From NCBI GenBank assembly GCA_947044365.1, contig OX345636.1, forward strand, positions 45,571,037 through 45,635,036: a DNA stretch of 64,000 nucleotides, written 5' to 3'. The notes beneath the pieces were generated by a model that had not been told where the DNA came from, made no database searches, and saw only the letters and a list, made by a program, of their open reading frames with translations. The position numbers and the translations under genes were made by a program. Shown here in pieces: positions 11,776-24,649 of the stretch. Every line of letters starts with the position of its first letter. The first letter of the stretch is position 1. The DNA is from Petrosia ficiformis. Taxonomy: Eukaryota; Porifera; Demospongiae; Haplosclerida; Petrosiidae.

Positions 11776-13090
11776 TCAGTCAATAGTAGCAGAGGGCATT
11801 CCAATGTCAATTAAAATAAGAGATTTATTGTCACATAGAACCTCCTTTAGCTCTCTTAGAAGACAAACTGTGTATGAGTGTCGAACTTTGTAACATGTCA
11901 GCAAAACATCATATCTGACCTAAAATTAAAAGATTGTTATATCTTGATAGAAGAAAAGGGGTAACATGAGGAAAAGGACTTACTGTTAAATCAGATGTAG
12001 CTACGAAATCCCCAACATTGACTAGTTCCTTGTTATCAGACATAACAGCACCATGAACAGTCACAAAGTCATTAATAGTGCAATGGTGTAGATGAACAGG
12101 AAAGTGCTCATCATGCATCAACTCTCTTAATGTTTTTGTGGGGTTTGTACAACACATAAGATCAATTAACCTGGATTCTTTTGTGCCATGAATCAGCTAA
12201 TGTGTAAAATTGATAGCAATGTAGATATATAAGTAATAATTAATAATCACCTATACCTTTCTCAAACAACCTGATGGATAAATGTGCTTTGAAGAATTTA
12301 CTTCTTTAGATAAAAGACAGTTCGGAAATGATTGTACATGGGTAAATTATATAACTGTTTCAAGCCAGCTCCACATCTACATCCTACAAGAGTATATATA
12401 GTACGTACCAATTTACAAGCAAAAAAAGTTAATAAAAAATAAAGAAAAGAAACAGAGATCAACTTACCGAAAAGTGTCAATATCAGAGCAAATAAATCTT
12501 AGGTACTCTAATACAGAAAAACTTCTAGCAATGTATCGGCTTGGTGCCTGCCGATTTCTGGACTGTAGCATGAGGTGGGTCCAAATTCATTAATGCAAAT
12601 GTAATAAAATATGGACCTTCAGTCTTTTGGAGTACTCTGGCATGTGTTGCTGGATCTTCTGCACAAACTGAAAACAAACTTCTCTATACTCTTTAATTTT
12701 ACTATCAGTACCAGCTTCACAGTAACACATCCTAAAAATCTGCAAAACAATACTTAGAATAGATATATTTAAATGTTGCTGATACCTTTGACAAAAGAAA
12801 CCAACAATCCTCAGATAAATAGGCAGGAACAATAAATATGGCCATCTGCATCCAAGCCCTGAAATCGCGGCCAACAAAAGACTTGTATTGATAACAGATG
12901 TTACCAGTAATTCTGCATGACAGACCAGACATTGAAAATGAATTAATTCTTGGCAAGAACTTCCTTTTTCTCAGCAGATGTCCGATGATCCATAAAAGAC
13001 CATAGCATATACTTGGAAATTCCTAATAGAATTGTGTGAAGAACCTTAACAGGCATGACTCTGTATAATAAGCAGACATATGATTAGCCC
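11776..13090 (-). pseudogene. Transposon-derived gene remnant, minus strand
   Basis: Several minus-strand exons read in order. They are: MPVKVLHTILLGISKYM (about 13040 downwards); a segment with YKSFVGRDFRAWMQMA (about 12790-12950); CYCEAGTDSKIKEY...HILLHL (about 12600-12730); NRQAPSRYIARSF (about 12478-12560); a cysteine-containing piece near 12260-12400; 11984-12196 (71 codons, clean splice sites); and 11776-11919 (47 codons plus stop). The combination VLHT-x-LLG, GRDF and N-x-Q-A-P-S-R is known to me from transposon-associated proteins of fungi and invertebrates. Frame changes are needed near 12960, near 12590 and in the 12300 piece, so the gene is decayed. The last two exons remain clean. 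Family naming is tentative. Confidence 0.5.
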
Positions 13091-13884
13091 ACTCATCTTT
13101 GGTTCACTTGAAAATATCAATTGATAAAGAGGATAGAAAGCCTCTTGCAGACCACACTTCTTTCAAGTTTCAACAATACATGTTTTTTGTATGTTGTCTC
13201 TTTATTTCATCAATCTGTTGTATAGCCAGCCTTTATTCTCTCACTTGACCAATCTGACAAAGATTAGAACACCAAGCCTAGAAAGAAAAGTATTTAAAAT
13301 AATATGTAACACAGCAATTAGATATTATTAGTTTTAAAAGCACTTATCTTTCATTTCACTTTCTAAGTATTCACATCAATCCAGTTACAATTACGAATTC
13401 TAACCTGATACAAGGGTAAACTATTTATTTCTGATACAATACGATACTTTTTTTTACAGAATATAATCGGCCATCCATTTTCTTTGTTGTATCTACAATG
13501 CCGTAATTTACACCTTCATAATCAGTTACAATAAACACAAGATGAACATCAATGCTTGTGTGTAGTCTCTCTGCTACTGCGTGTCAGTACGTTGGTGGAA
13601 TGACTATACTATAGTGAGTGATAAGTGGTTGCCTCTAAACAAACACGTAAACAAACATGTAGTTTATATGAATTTCATTAGCATCTGCACATAAAGATCA
13701 TTGACTAAGAAAATTCTAATATATATACTTTTGTGGTTCAAAAATTATAATCTAAGTGTAAATACTAAATACATTATGTGATTCCACAATTACATGTACT
13801 CTTCCTACTACTACCACCATTATTAAGTTTGCAAAACGATGATCAAAGTGCATATTAATTCATCATAATTTTACACAAAAGCTT
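13091..13884. other. No gene seen
   Basis: AT-rich spacer. Isolated short frames show no splice context or recognisable residues. Upstream exons of the minus-strand transposon-related remnant could lie here but were not recognised. Confidence 0.5.
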
Positions 13885-14265
13885 TATTGACATGCATCAT
13901 AGGTGGGGGTTGATTCTAGTGACAAAGCTCCTAGAAGATGTATAGGTAACATCAGGAGATTATGAACACTGCGAAAGTGTATCAAACTTGTGTATCCACT
14001 CATCCAATTGTTGAAAAATGATACATCCATCTTGCTTCCATATATAGATATATACTGCTAAGCATTTGTGTCAATTTTGTGGGGGTTGTAGGATGTAACT
14101 TGCTTTGTGTCACACCTACTTGATGGATTTTCTATTTAAGGAAATTCACAAATGTGTCATTCGACCACAGATAGATTGCAAAATATACTGATGTATGACA
14201 CACTTTCACACCATGCATGTTTCGGCATTCATAATCTCCTGGTAACATATAATTACTTATTTTTT
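13885..14265. repeat. Segment inverted relative to its paralogue in unit 2
   Basis: This block, from 'gggggttgattctagtgaca' to 'ggtaacatataattacttat', is the reverse complement of 27020-27422 in the next spacer. The flanking sequence ('tgatgcatgtgttccatagg' at 14547 and 27415) has the same orientation in both. So the block itself has flipped, or has inserted independently in opposite directions. Confidence 0.65.
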
Positions 14266-15056
14266 ATTCATTTTTTTTTTAAATTCAATTTCAGAGTATG
14301 TAATATAAATTCCAAATTTCCCTGGCAGCATGGTTCCAGACCACCTAACATTTCATACACTTTCCTCTATTTTTCTTGGCCTGACAAGTGCAAAACTAAT
14401 AATTATTATGCATAATTACTTTCTTGATTAATGAGAAAGAATGTTAATTACCATTTGGAGCTTCTTCACTTGTTTTTGGCTGATCTGTAGCTTCAGTTTC
14501 TAATGTAGAGGATAATGATATTCATAATGCACACATCATACATATGATGCATGTGTTCCATAGGCATATGCAGACATTCAGTGATACATGGGTAAAGAAT
14601 TTGTGAGTGATATGTGTGGTGAACATTTTGCTCATTAACTTTTTATTAATGCATGAAGTATTAATTAATGGGGAATTTAACTAAAGCATGGGTAGCCCAC
14701 GTTTGACAGATCCATAAAATCTTTAATCTTACCTTATTTGGGTTTTAACTTGGTTAGCTAGAGTGAAATACTTCCTAGAAAACCATAAATACTGAAATCA
14801 AGATTCAGTACATTTACTACCAAAAATAGCAGGGCGAGTGATTAATTGTCAGTCAGTGTCGCAATGCCTACACTTTGCAATCTTCATGCACTTATAACTA
14901 AATAGTACTATACTTATATATGGCTTCAACTCCAACTAAGCAACTACAGTGTTTTTTGTTTTAATGAAAATTACTTATTGTTATTGCGTCCAAATAAACT
15001 CAAACCTTTTTTCCCTTTCATACTTCTGGATGTTTACCATTTTGTTAAACTCCTAA
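14266..15056. other. Spacer; one possible small minus-strand exon
   Basis: Largely featureless. On the minus strand 'cattag' at about 14502 precedes a 16-residue open segment ETEATDQPKTSEEAPN that ends at a donor (gtaatt) near 14450. This could be one exon of an unrecognised gene. The remainder matches the spacer of unit 2 (27423-27950). Confidence 0.3.
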
Positions 15057-15660
15057 TTGTGTATTAATATTTACAAACCACACAGAACTATTACAGGTCC
15101 ATGCACTGAGAGGAGGGCTATTTCCCTGCCAGGGCTCTGTGCAAAACTAAAGGAGCCTCTATCACTCTCTGCTATTCCTGATGATATTATTACAAACACG
15201 ACAAATGAACAGCCACCTCGCTATGAATCATGTTTTGGATTAGTGAATTTGAAAGGCAATTATTATAAACTTTGTCATTAATTAGGAATATCAGAGAAGT
15301 GCTATCAGCAATACAAACAATCAGTTGCAAAGCTTTCATCACAGTGCAAGTTTTTATATCCTTTATAGACGAACATTGAAACACACACACATACATAAAC
15401 ACACACACACACACAGCATGCATATACACACACACAGCATGCATATACACATACATAGATAATATATACACATACATACATTGTGTAGAATCGAAACTAG
15501 ATTAACAAAAGAGAAGCAATTGGAACAGATGACATCAATGAAACATGATCATTTACAACAGGCAAGATCTATGAGTAATAAAATTAGTTAGATCAGACAA
15601 GATCAATAAAACAAGATCAAGCAGAAATAAAGTGATATATAAATTGCAAGTGATGATAAA
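15057..15660 (+). pseudogene. Caspase-like gene remnant, unit 1 spacer
   Basis: Only the 3' part survives. Positions 15110-15257 encode a stretch with LCAKLKEPL and EQPPRYESCFGLVNLK, matching the p10-like end of the caspase-like gene at 28486-28879. The splice donor after LVNLK has become gc in place of gt. Positions 15481-15655 match the coiled-coil/membrane exon at 29163-29545 but contain stop codons and have lost the membrane-coding part. This is a decayed duplicate of the better-preserved copy in the next spacer. Confidence 0.6.
15383..15455. repeat. (CA)n microsatellite
   Basis: CA runs broken by 'gcatgcatata' lie in the intron equivalent of the caspase-like remnant. A shorter version occurs at 29092-29105. 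The short minus-strand frame across it, rich in Y, V, C and M, is an artefact of the repeat. Confidence 0.8.
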
Positions 15661-16511
15661 GTCTCATATTTAGGAGTACATTGTGTGAATAATTAATAAT
15701 TATGACGTGAATGTAGGATTATTATAAAAAATAGATAAAATGTTATTAATATCATTTCTTTTAACAACATCACACAAGGTAGCTTAATATTGCGGTCATT
15801 AAAAATAAGCAGCAAACAAGGAGAATTAATATTGCAAGCTAGAAATGTAAACATAATCACCAATACGCCAGCTGCAGCCCCTTCTATACCATGACCATTG
15901 GCCAACCTCACTTCTACATAATTATGCAATGCCCATGACCAGAACACCATGCATATACTGCAAAAGGAGATAGTCTACACGCTCTTATGTTTTTCCCAAC
16001 AATTCAGCTGTGTCTCAAAATCATGACATTCATAGTAAAGAATCTTGTTGGAGTTTTTACATAAACTTTAATGGTTCACTTATCACAAGCCATAGCGGAA
16101 GTATCATGATATCACCCAGAACATTTAATTGAAGCACTTCCCATAAACTTTAATAGTACTCTTAATATTATGGTTCGTCATTCACACAACAATAAAATAA
16201 TTGTTTATTTTTGGAACGCGATGTAACATGTTCTGAACATCGAATTTCCTGAATCTAGGCATTTCCCTGAATCTGGAGACAATGATTTGACTTATTAGTA
16301 TTTTATTAAAATTAATTTTGTAAAATAATATAATAATTATTATACAATATTATACAATATTTTCGTGCAAAGTAGTTCAATACATAGACATGGTTCTGTC
16401 TAGCTAGTTGAGCTATATAACTCGCCAGTGTTGACTCGGTCGAAGTGTGTGATTAATTGTCGTTGAAGAGTAAAACAGGATTTGTGTGCACTCAGTCACA
16501 GAAAAACATTA
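15661..16511. other. 5' flank of receptor unit 2, no gene seen
   Basis: Matches the flanks of units 1 and 3 in blocks (for example 'acctgaatctaggcatttcc'-type sequence at 16250). No exon is supported. A TA microsatellite follows the first donor (16540-16592). Confidence 0.55.
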
Positions 16512-16543
16512 ATGGTGAGCAACATTAAAAACTATTGGCATAC

Positions 16544-16593
<50 letters not shown>

Positions 16594-18900
16594 TATATTC
16601 CTCTAGAGCAGCCAAGTACTGATCTTATATTCAGGCATAACAACTGCTAAACATAATTATAATAATTATCTAACCAAAGCATCTCCAGGCAATTCAATCA
16701 ACAAACAATACTATGTGTTTAATATTTCATCTTGTTTCACAGGACAAAAACAGGTTTAAACTTGCATTACAGTGCACTGTAATATGCAGTTTGACTTTAC
16801 TATTTATCATCTCATTTTCGTACACATTTATTGTGTATTTCTCATCTGAAAAAAAGGAACTTGAGGTATGTTATGCATGTGTAGTGTTATTTTATGCCAG
16901 TTCTGTAATGTGACGATAAATCATGGGTGTGGATAAGGGGAGCTTGGGGGCTTTAACCCTTAGAGGTCTGAACTTGTTTCTCAAAATGTTTTCCATTTCC
17001 AACACTGGTGTTTCTGTTGCATATATTTTGGCCACCGTTCACTTTCTTCACACCAAACTTGGCTCCTATTCCGACATGGAGTACTACTTCTACCAACTTG
17101 CTTATTAGGACTTGAAAGTCCCCAAGCGCTTCATAGGATTAATTCAAATACAGTGCTCTCCCCCTTTTGACTGCAACTGGGACAAAAAAAAACGACCCTG
17201 CTGCATGTTGGCACTTGCTGCACCCACGATTTTGGGTTTTACAGCAAAGGAACTGTCTCAGCTACCCACAAGATTGCGTGGGCAGGGTCACTGAAACCCC
17301 AAGTTGGGTGGGCGGAGAGGGGGGCTGTGCCCCCTTCAAATCCCCATTAATGGGAGGACACCCCCTTTTAAAATTCCTCTCGTACTAGTTATTTAGGCCA
17401 AAGGGCGCCAATAAGGCATAAATACAATGTAGCTATATACATAGCTTAGTATTGTAGGTACAACCTGTAGTGTATTATATATATTTAATAAATAATGCAT
17501 ATGCATAATTATTCCTTATCGAATATCAAGACCAAAAAACATCAACATTATTAGTCATTTCCACGGGCTTATGTCTGACAACAATTACAAACATTTCGAG
17601 TGCTTTGTAATAGGTAATAAGAACACACTCTGAACTGCGTAGGGGTCAAATGTCACATATATGTGACATCAGTGATCTAAGGGTTAAGCCCCACCCTCAT
17701 AAGTTTTTGGCAACCATTAAAAAATATTATAGAAAAATGGTGTTGGATAAAGTATACTGTATTAAAAATATCCAAACAGTTTTTTCTACTATCATTATGG
17801 GACGCTTTGCACGCTGCAAATCTTTTATAGCCCTCCCACTCTGAAAACGTTGTCTATGCCCGTGTACATAACTACATCTACTTATGTATAGTCACAGTTG
17901 TTACTAGTCTTGAAAAAGTTGTCTATGCCCGTGTGTAATTACTAAAGGTCATTCACAAATGACTCAGAAAGAAGTTAGTTTTCAATAATAAACAGCCTTT
18001 TTACCATCTTCATGCAATTGTCCTCCCCCTTAGCTACACTGCAAAAACAGATATAATAGTTAAAATAACTATTTGATTGGTTAATTAGTACAGTTGCAAG
18101 GATTCAAGAATTAGTTGGTTGTTCAGATTATTATATATACATGCATGCTAATGCCGTAACTACTTTGCACTAATATTATTGTAACCAATTAATTGAAGCA
18201 GTATAATGTTAGGTTGCTGTCTACTCATATTTCAACCAACAACCACTTCAAACGATTGTATCTGGCAGTACTGGCCAACAAAAGGGTTTGGAAACCTGCA
18301 AACACATAATTTAATTTATTTTAGTGTATATACATGTTATTATACTTGGTGCACACAATGTCATAGTAACATCATGTATGTAGCCACAACAACCTGTATG
18401 ACAAACTAGATTGCAACGGTTATTTTAACTGTTTAATTTTTGCAGTGTATATTTAGTAAAAGTGATGTCAAATTTCAATCCACTGCTTCATTATTGAGTT
18501 ACAGTATAATCATTATAATATACATATAAAGTTATCATACCTAATTTTGAGATCATTCTGATTTAGTGTGAACAGACTTTAAAGAAGAATTGTGTGAGTC
18601 TATTTTTCATAACCTTCACTTCATTCTTAAGGATGAGATACGTATTGATGAGATTTGTCGTCCTTACTCTTATGGTGATCAATATGAAAATAATTCTAAT
18701 CTCTCATTCTTTGGAACTTTATCACAGAATATATCAGGTATCTTGTGTCATTTCTCATTTACTATGTACAGGAATAGTCCTGATTAGATGGATGATTTTG
18801 GTTGGTTACAAGAATTTCAGACTTTCAGTGTAAATTCTCAATGCTGATTGTGTTTCCTGCTAGGCTGTATTTAAAAGTACCAGTTTCATTTCATCTTGAT

Positions 18901-18998
18901 ATATACACTGTTCTGCTGTTTTTGTTACTGGATATACTAGTCAATATAATTATATTGACTAGTATATCCAGTAACAAAAACAGCAAAACAGTGTATAT
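18901..18998. repeat. 98-bp near-perfect palindrome in intron 3 of copy 2
   Basis: Two 49-base arms meet without a spacer at 18949/18950 and differ at one position by my reading. The arms run from 'atatacactg' to the central 'caatataattatattg'. The right arm is the ordinary intron sequence, also seen in copies 1, 3 and 4. The left arm exists only in copy 2, so an inverted duplication created the palindrome. Confidence 0.85.
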
Positions 18999-19033
18999 AG
19001 CATTGTACTATATGTATAATAAGTACTATGTAC

Positions 19034-19162
19034 TAGTGTTGTTTTAGTTTGACAATAATGACCACTTTTAGTTATAGTTATAGTATGAGCAGTTTCTCAA
19101 AGAGTCACAATAGTTACCAAAAGGGGTTTTAGTTATAGTTATAGTTAACTAAAACAACACTT
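19034..19162. mobile_element. Copy-2 instance of the 130-bp hAT-type MITE
   Basis: Same termini and same site as the element at 3429-3560. The right flank now reads CTATGTAT, one mismatch from the duplicated CTATGTAC on the left. Confidence 0.75.
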
Positions 19163-20493
19163 CTATGTATACATGTACATATTTGTACTTATAATAACAA
19201 ATAATATCCTTTGTATCTAAATTACTGTGAGATTCTTTATTATGACATGTACTTTATATACTAGTCAATATAAGAGAATATTCTTAATATTGTATTGAAA
19301 CTCATGTAGCCAAACAAGGCTTCAAATAAACGACTAATGTTTATAGTGTATACATTACATTATTACATAATAATCAATAACTTTCTACAACTAAAATACT
19401 GGACACTTCTGAATTTCCAAATTTGGTATGACACATTGTGTACTCTCCTCCAAGAGAGTGGACTTACTAATATCTTCTCTACTATACTGGAAGCTATCAC
19501 AAAGCCAATCAGAAATCTATTTCGAGTTTGCATTGTTGTCCATCACTACTGGCAGGAGCTTATAAGCTCCTGCTACTGAAGACATATGTATAATACGGTA
19601 TAAAACTTGTGGAACTTGTTTCAGTTTAAACCAGAACTAGTTGTTTTAATCTCTATAATGTCCTCCCTTTTTAATATCTTTATTCATTATGTAGTTGATA
19701 AGATATATATTAATCATCCTATGTGTTCAGATGCACTATTACCAGTATTTTGTTCAATATTATATGCTGATAATACTGACATGGTAAGTGTATATAACAC
19801 ATATACTAAATCTCTAAAATCATGTATATAGTTGTATACATACTAAAAATATAAATATTTCGTAAAAAAACAACTAAGAATTAAGCAGTGTTTAAAATCG
19901 AGATAATTATATAAGTATATAATATATATATACATTATAATACACATAATATTTCAGTCAGGAGGGTGGAATGGATACAGCAGTTCACTAAATGAGTGCA
20001 ATTCAGTTTTACCTAATGAACAAATACTCTACCTGTCATCTCTTCCAACAGGTATATTCATTTTCTGCTAATATATCAAATGTGTATACATGCATTTATA
20101 TATGCACTTCTATATGTAATACTATTTGAAGGCTTTCCTTTTGTCACAGTATATTTGGAAGACATAACATGTGCTGATGGGTTTTATCTCCTGAATTATA
20201 CATGTCGACCACATTGTACTCAGTTTGAAAGTGTATATCATAGTACTGCTACAACCGAGATTGGTTTTCAATACTTTGCTACCATTTCTAATGCAATTAT
20301 CACTTCACTTTTTGTTGTTGTGGTCTGTTTCAATAGAAAGACAATGTTAGTTCTGAAATGATGATTTTTAAATATATCTTTCCAATTCTTTGTGTTTTTT
20401 TTTTTTTCAGAATGGTATGTTTGTATTTAAAAAACAAGATATATGAGAAAAAAATATCCCTATGATTGCTTTATAGTGTCCAGCATTCAATAA

Positions 20494-20640
20494 TCATGGT
20501 GCCATATCTAATGCAATTATCACTTCACTTTTTGTTGTTGTGGTCTGTTTCAATAGAAAGACAATGTTAGTTCTGAAATGATGATTTTTAAATACATCCT
20601 CCAATTCTTTGTGATTTTTCAGAATAGTATGTTTGTATTT
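20494..20640 (+). repeat. Partial second copy of exon 6 end in copy 2
   Basis: The 3' end of exon 6, its donor (acaat|gttagt) and the start of intron 6 are repeated about 230 bases downstream of the original (20280-20410). The duplicate encodes the second half of TM1 again. It could act as a decoy donor or exon, but joining it in frame is not needed. Confidence 0.75.
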
Positions 20641-23600
20641 AAAAAATAATAGATTTTTTTACATTTTCATATGACTCTATATTAGTTCTATATAATTATG
20701 CTAATTTCATATCACATCTGGGGAGTAAAATACACTTGCAATATAATAGAACTGATGTTATCTCTACATAGATATATTACAAGGATGTATTCTGAAATCA
20801 TATGATGAATACAGTTGAATTCATACTGTACAATTTTTTGCAGGTTGAAATTTCCATCTGTTCTATTTGTGTACATGGTTGTTTTGTTATCAGTATTGCG
20901 TAAGTTAACATCTGTATAACACTGTCAAGGTTTTATGTAGGATTTGTATATGTATGTTGGGATGGGTGAAGAAGGATGTTTAATGTCGTGTCACACTTAA
21001 GCAGTGTAATACCAAAGGGGAATTGCTAAATAATATTAATTGACGAAGCCATTTCTGCTTCAGAATGTAGTACACAACCGTTTCGCATAAGAATGCACCA
21101 TGTCGGGAGGTGTGGGATATCACCCCCTGGAAATGTTATATATAGGGCTTAATTCCTATGAGATGGATTCTGATACATTCTGACATAAACACCATACTTT
21201 ATTAATCTTCACTGTTATTATAATTTAGATTCAGCCATATGAATATATCCACTAACAATCTTGGAATCACCCCTCTTGGAGAGGTGTAACATGTGATCTT
21301 TCTTTCTCATATAGCTCTAACTAGTCTAATTAACTTACTAAGCGGGAGAACTTTATTGTGTTCTGATGATGACCTTATAAAGAGTTTTCAACGACCCAGT
21401 GCTTACTGTGTAATATCAGGTCTACATGCATACATGTTCGTATGAACACACTAAATCATACTTGCATGAATATATTTACACACAACAAAATTTGCATAAA
21501 CTCACATATTCTCAATATGACTAGGCTACTCTAGCACACTATGTGTGGTTTAATTGTTTATAATTATTCATCACTCTTAAGTTTGTTAAAGAAGCACATT
21601 GACAGTGTGCACAGTATGTGTTGTGACCCTAAATGTGTATAATTATAAAGGTGTACAATGTGCAAAATAAAACTGAAAAATTTTTTTCTTATATAGTGTA
21701 TGTTACCATGGCAATTGTTTAATGTTTTTAGGCCTATATTATAGCATATTGGACCTGTCAAGTCAAGCGTATATGCTATATCATTTATAGTACATTGTAA
21801 AAAGTAACAGGTTTTGTTAACCTTTAGTTCTTTACAGGAATTTCAATGCCATTATATTTTACTCCATGCTGATTTATTTTTCCTATAGCTAATTATGGTA
21901 ATATTTACAAGTCATGCACAGTTCATTTGATCTTGATCCATATATTGACTAATATAAAGTGTATGTCATAATAAGGCATATGGTAACAAACATAGTAATA
22001 CAATGTAGCTATATATTTATAAGTACAACCTGTGGTGTATTATTAGTATTACATCTATGAAAACAAAAGATGTTACAAGCTCATTAGATTAATTAATATG
22101 TACATGAATTTGGACACATGTACTGCAATTAACATGTGATGTACTCCACAGATATTTGAAAAGTTAGCATAATTGTAATAGAATTTGTATGTTTGAAATA
22201 CGTGAAAATTGTATTATGTTTGTTACCATTTTTTATTATGGCATGTACTTTGTACACTAGTCAATATAAAAAACAGCATTGATTTGTAAAGTCTCAGGAG
22301 GAATTGAAACTCATGTAACGAAAGAAGGGTTGAAATAATCCATTCATTTTTAGAGTGTATAGTTAGTAGGTCTCTATAAGCTTTTGGCCTAGGTTTTGAG
22401 TTTCATAGTAACTTTCAGCTTTGTCTGCCCATGAAATGCAACTAGAAACATCTTCAATAGCAGATCTGATAAATGAGATAAAGATCTGCCTACAATACTT
22501 CAAATATTGCATGCGTTTTTGTTATAATTACATTATTATTATATATTTATATATTATATATAATTATATTAAAATGTAATTATGTATATATATACATTAT
22601 AATAATTATATAATTTAGGGCTGGGATAATTAATCAATGGATTAATCATTTAAACAATCAATATTGAAAATGTTTATGATTATATATAAGTCTGTATAGA
22701 CTATGCTAATTATTCCAGAATACATACGTTTCAAGCATGCAACAGCAAATAATGTAAGTTACAGGAAGCCTTTTGATCATCAAATGGGAGGAGTTCCTAG
22801 TTAATTGGCCTAATTAGCTACTTCCACTGATTTTAATCGATTATCAATTATTAGATTTCAGAATCTCAGCTGATTCCCAGCCCTATTATATATTATATAA
22901 TAATTAACAATTATTATTATTATAATTATATTACTTAAGCTTATAGTAGCATAGTGGCTTCCTTTGTGTACAGGTATACTACTGATTATATATCCTAGTA
23001 TATCATTTTTATGGATCATATTTGTGGCGGTCATGTTTTGGAAGTTAGTATTTCCAAGTAACTCATTTCGGTATCGTTATTTGGACAAATGGATTCATGC
23101 TTTAACACCTTTAATCAGTGAGCACAATTATTATACAAATCCATAGAATTCAGTACGTTTTTTTTTAAATCTGGATGAATTATAATCCTTGCATTCATCT
23201 AATTTCAAAGCTATCAATCATAATTCTGTTTTTATTATAGTTATCATCTTCGTAATACCGTATATTTTGATTATAACCACTAATGGAGACTTCTTTCCCA
23301 TTCAAAATGACTTTCCATCACTCGGTTGTGTATCAAGAAATGGTTTCTTTAACTTCAGCTACATAATCTTTCCTGCAATATTTCTCTGCAGTCTTGGTAT
23401 GTACCTTTTGCTGATTATACTCTTTCGTCTACAAATGGTAAATAATTGTAACTGCACAAATTATTAAGTACAAATAAGTTTAGTAAATTTTAATGAATGT
23501 ATATAGCTCTGTTAAAATGTATATTTTTTGCATTCGCTATGTAGAAGTATGGCTGCTCTATATGGAGAAAAGATGCTGTTATAAATACAGCAGAAAAGAA

Positions 23601-24058
23601 GATACTTTTGCTTTTATTTACAATGGGTTGTGTGGCTACAATTAATGGAGTAAACAACACCATTAGACTCCGCACACAATCTAAACTTCAAACAGTTGTT
23701 AAGAACTACATCTTATGTGAATTATCAGGATACAGTATAAACAGTGGGAATGATGATACTACATGTAGTAAAGATGAATTAGAGACATACAGTTATGTTG
23801 GCTTATCTGTTACATCCAGCATATTCACTTTTATATTCCTACCATTTCTACTTCTACTTGTGATGATTGAGTGGCAACGTTTCATACAATGGATGAAAGT
23901 GTCATTTCAAATGAAAAAACAACAGCTGTAATGAAATGAGACTTGCCAAATTACTATTTACTTTTTGAATGGAAATGTATTGTTAACTATATATATACAT
24001 TAGACATTGTGCAGTAGAATACAGTTATGTTTGTTATTGCTAGTAGTATATAATAGGA

Positions 24059-24420
24059 ACTGACAAATTAACATTCCACGTAATCACGTGACAGCCTGCC
24101 TGCGATCTGATTGGGCTGCAACTATAGTTGCAGCGAGTACAAACGATGGTATGCTAGTGTCCCCAGACCCTCCCGTCTTTTCCGCGGAGGTCTGGCTACG
24201 CGAGACTAACCTCCATGTACAATGGCAGCAATTCAAAGAAAACGATGTGGAAAAGAAAATCGCCCATCCTTGTCTTTAAAGAAAAAAAGAAAGACAACTG
24301 AAAGCAAACGATTTGTATTTGTAAATCCCGAGGAAGTAGAAGCGTAAACAAACATGGCAGCTGTGGCACACTCGAGGCAGGTGGCCAGTGTTTGAAGAGA
24401 TGTGGCTGTAAGCTAACCAA
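24059..24420 (+). mobile_element. Unit-2 insertion with truncated Crypton-like first exon
   Basis: This GC-richer block replaces the conserved 3' flank seen after copies 1 and 4. A short open frame with a good start context, 24222-24347 (41 residues), begins MAAIQRKRCGKENR and ends KRFVFVNPEEVEA before a stop. The RFxFV-x-x-EE-V/L start resembles the N-terminus of Crypton/DUF3504-type tyrosine-recombinase-derived proteins in invertebrates. Only the N-terminal piece is present, so this would be a fragment. Family recognition is tentative. Confidence 0.35.
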
Positions 24421-24649
24421 TATATTATATATATATATATATCTCTTAATACATCTTTTAATAAGAAACCCCTCTTATATTGCATTGGCATGTGGGAATT
24501 CAAGGATCATATTTACAAAATTGGTGGATTGAATCAAACTCTGAATGGTTACGAAAATAATTTCATGTGTGCAGCACAATGATTATGTCTGTTGTCAGAA
24601 GTTTATATAAATATAAACATTTTGGTGACATCATGCATGTTAGAGTTTA

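Larger units (their letters stand above)
16512..23931 (+). pseudogene. Frizzled-like seven-pass receptor, copy 2 (one main lesion)
   Basis: Exons: 16512-16514 (ATG), 16743-16865, 18576-18737, 19641-19783, 19958-20051, 20132-20345, 20844-20899, 21315-21419, 22974-23117, 23241-23437, 23545-23931. All but the third have the same length class and phases as copy 3. The cysteine-rich domain is 9 bases shorter in exon 4, which is in frame. Exon 3 lacks 10 bases just inside its 5' end relative to copies 3 and 4, which shifts the frame of the CGSIF-type segment. This copy alone has a strong acceptor (tttcag) at 19624. Using it would restore the frame downstream, at the cost of a different exon 3 peptide. 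The last exon ends early (KKQQL then stop), giving a tail shorter than in copy 3. It may be a recent pseudogene or a variant gene; transcript data would decide. Confidence 0.7.

Noticed and set aside
15190..15477. Minus-strand frame rich in Y, V, C and M
   Set aside because: It is a translation of a CA/GT microsatellite and adjacent intron.
18594..18833. Alternative hydrophobic frame of exon 3
   Set aside because: It is open in several copies, but the other frame has cysteines and N-glycosylation sites and joins in phase in copies 3 and 4. I kept the alternative only as a possibility for copy 2.
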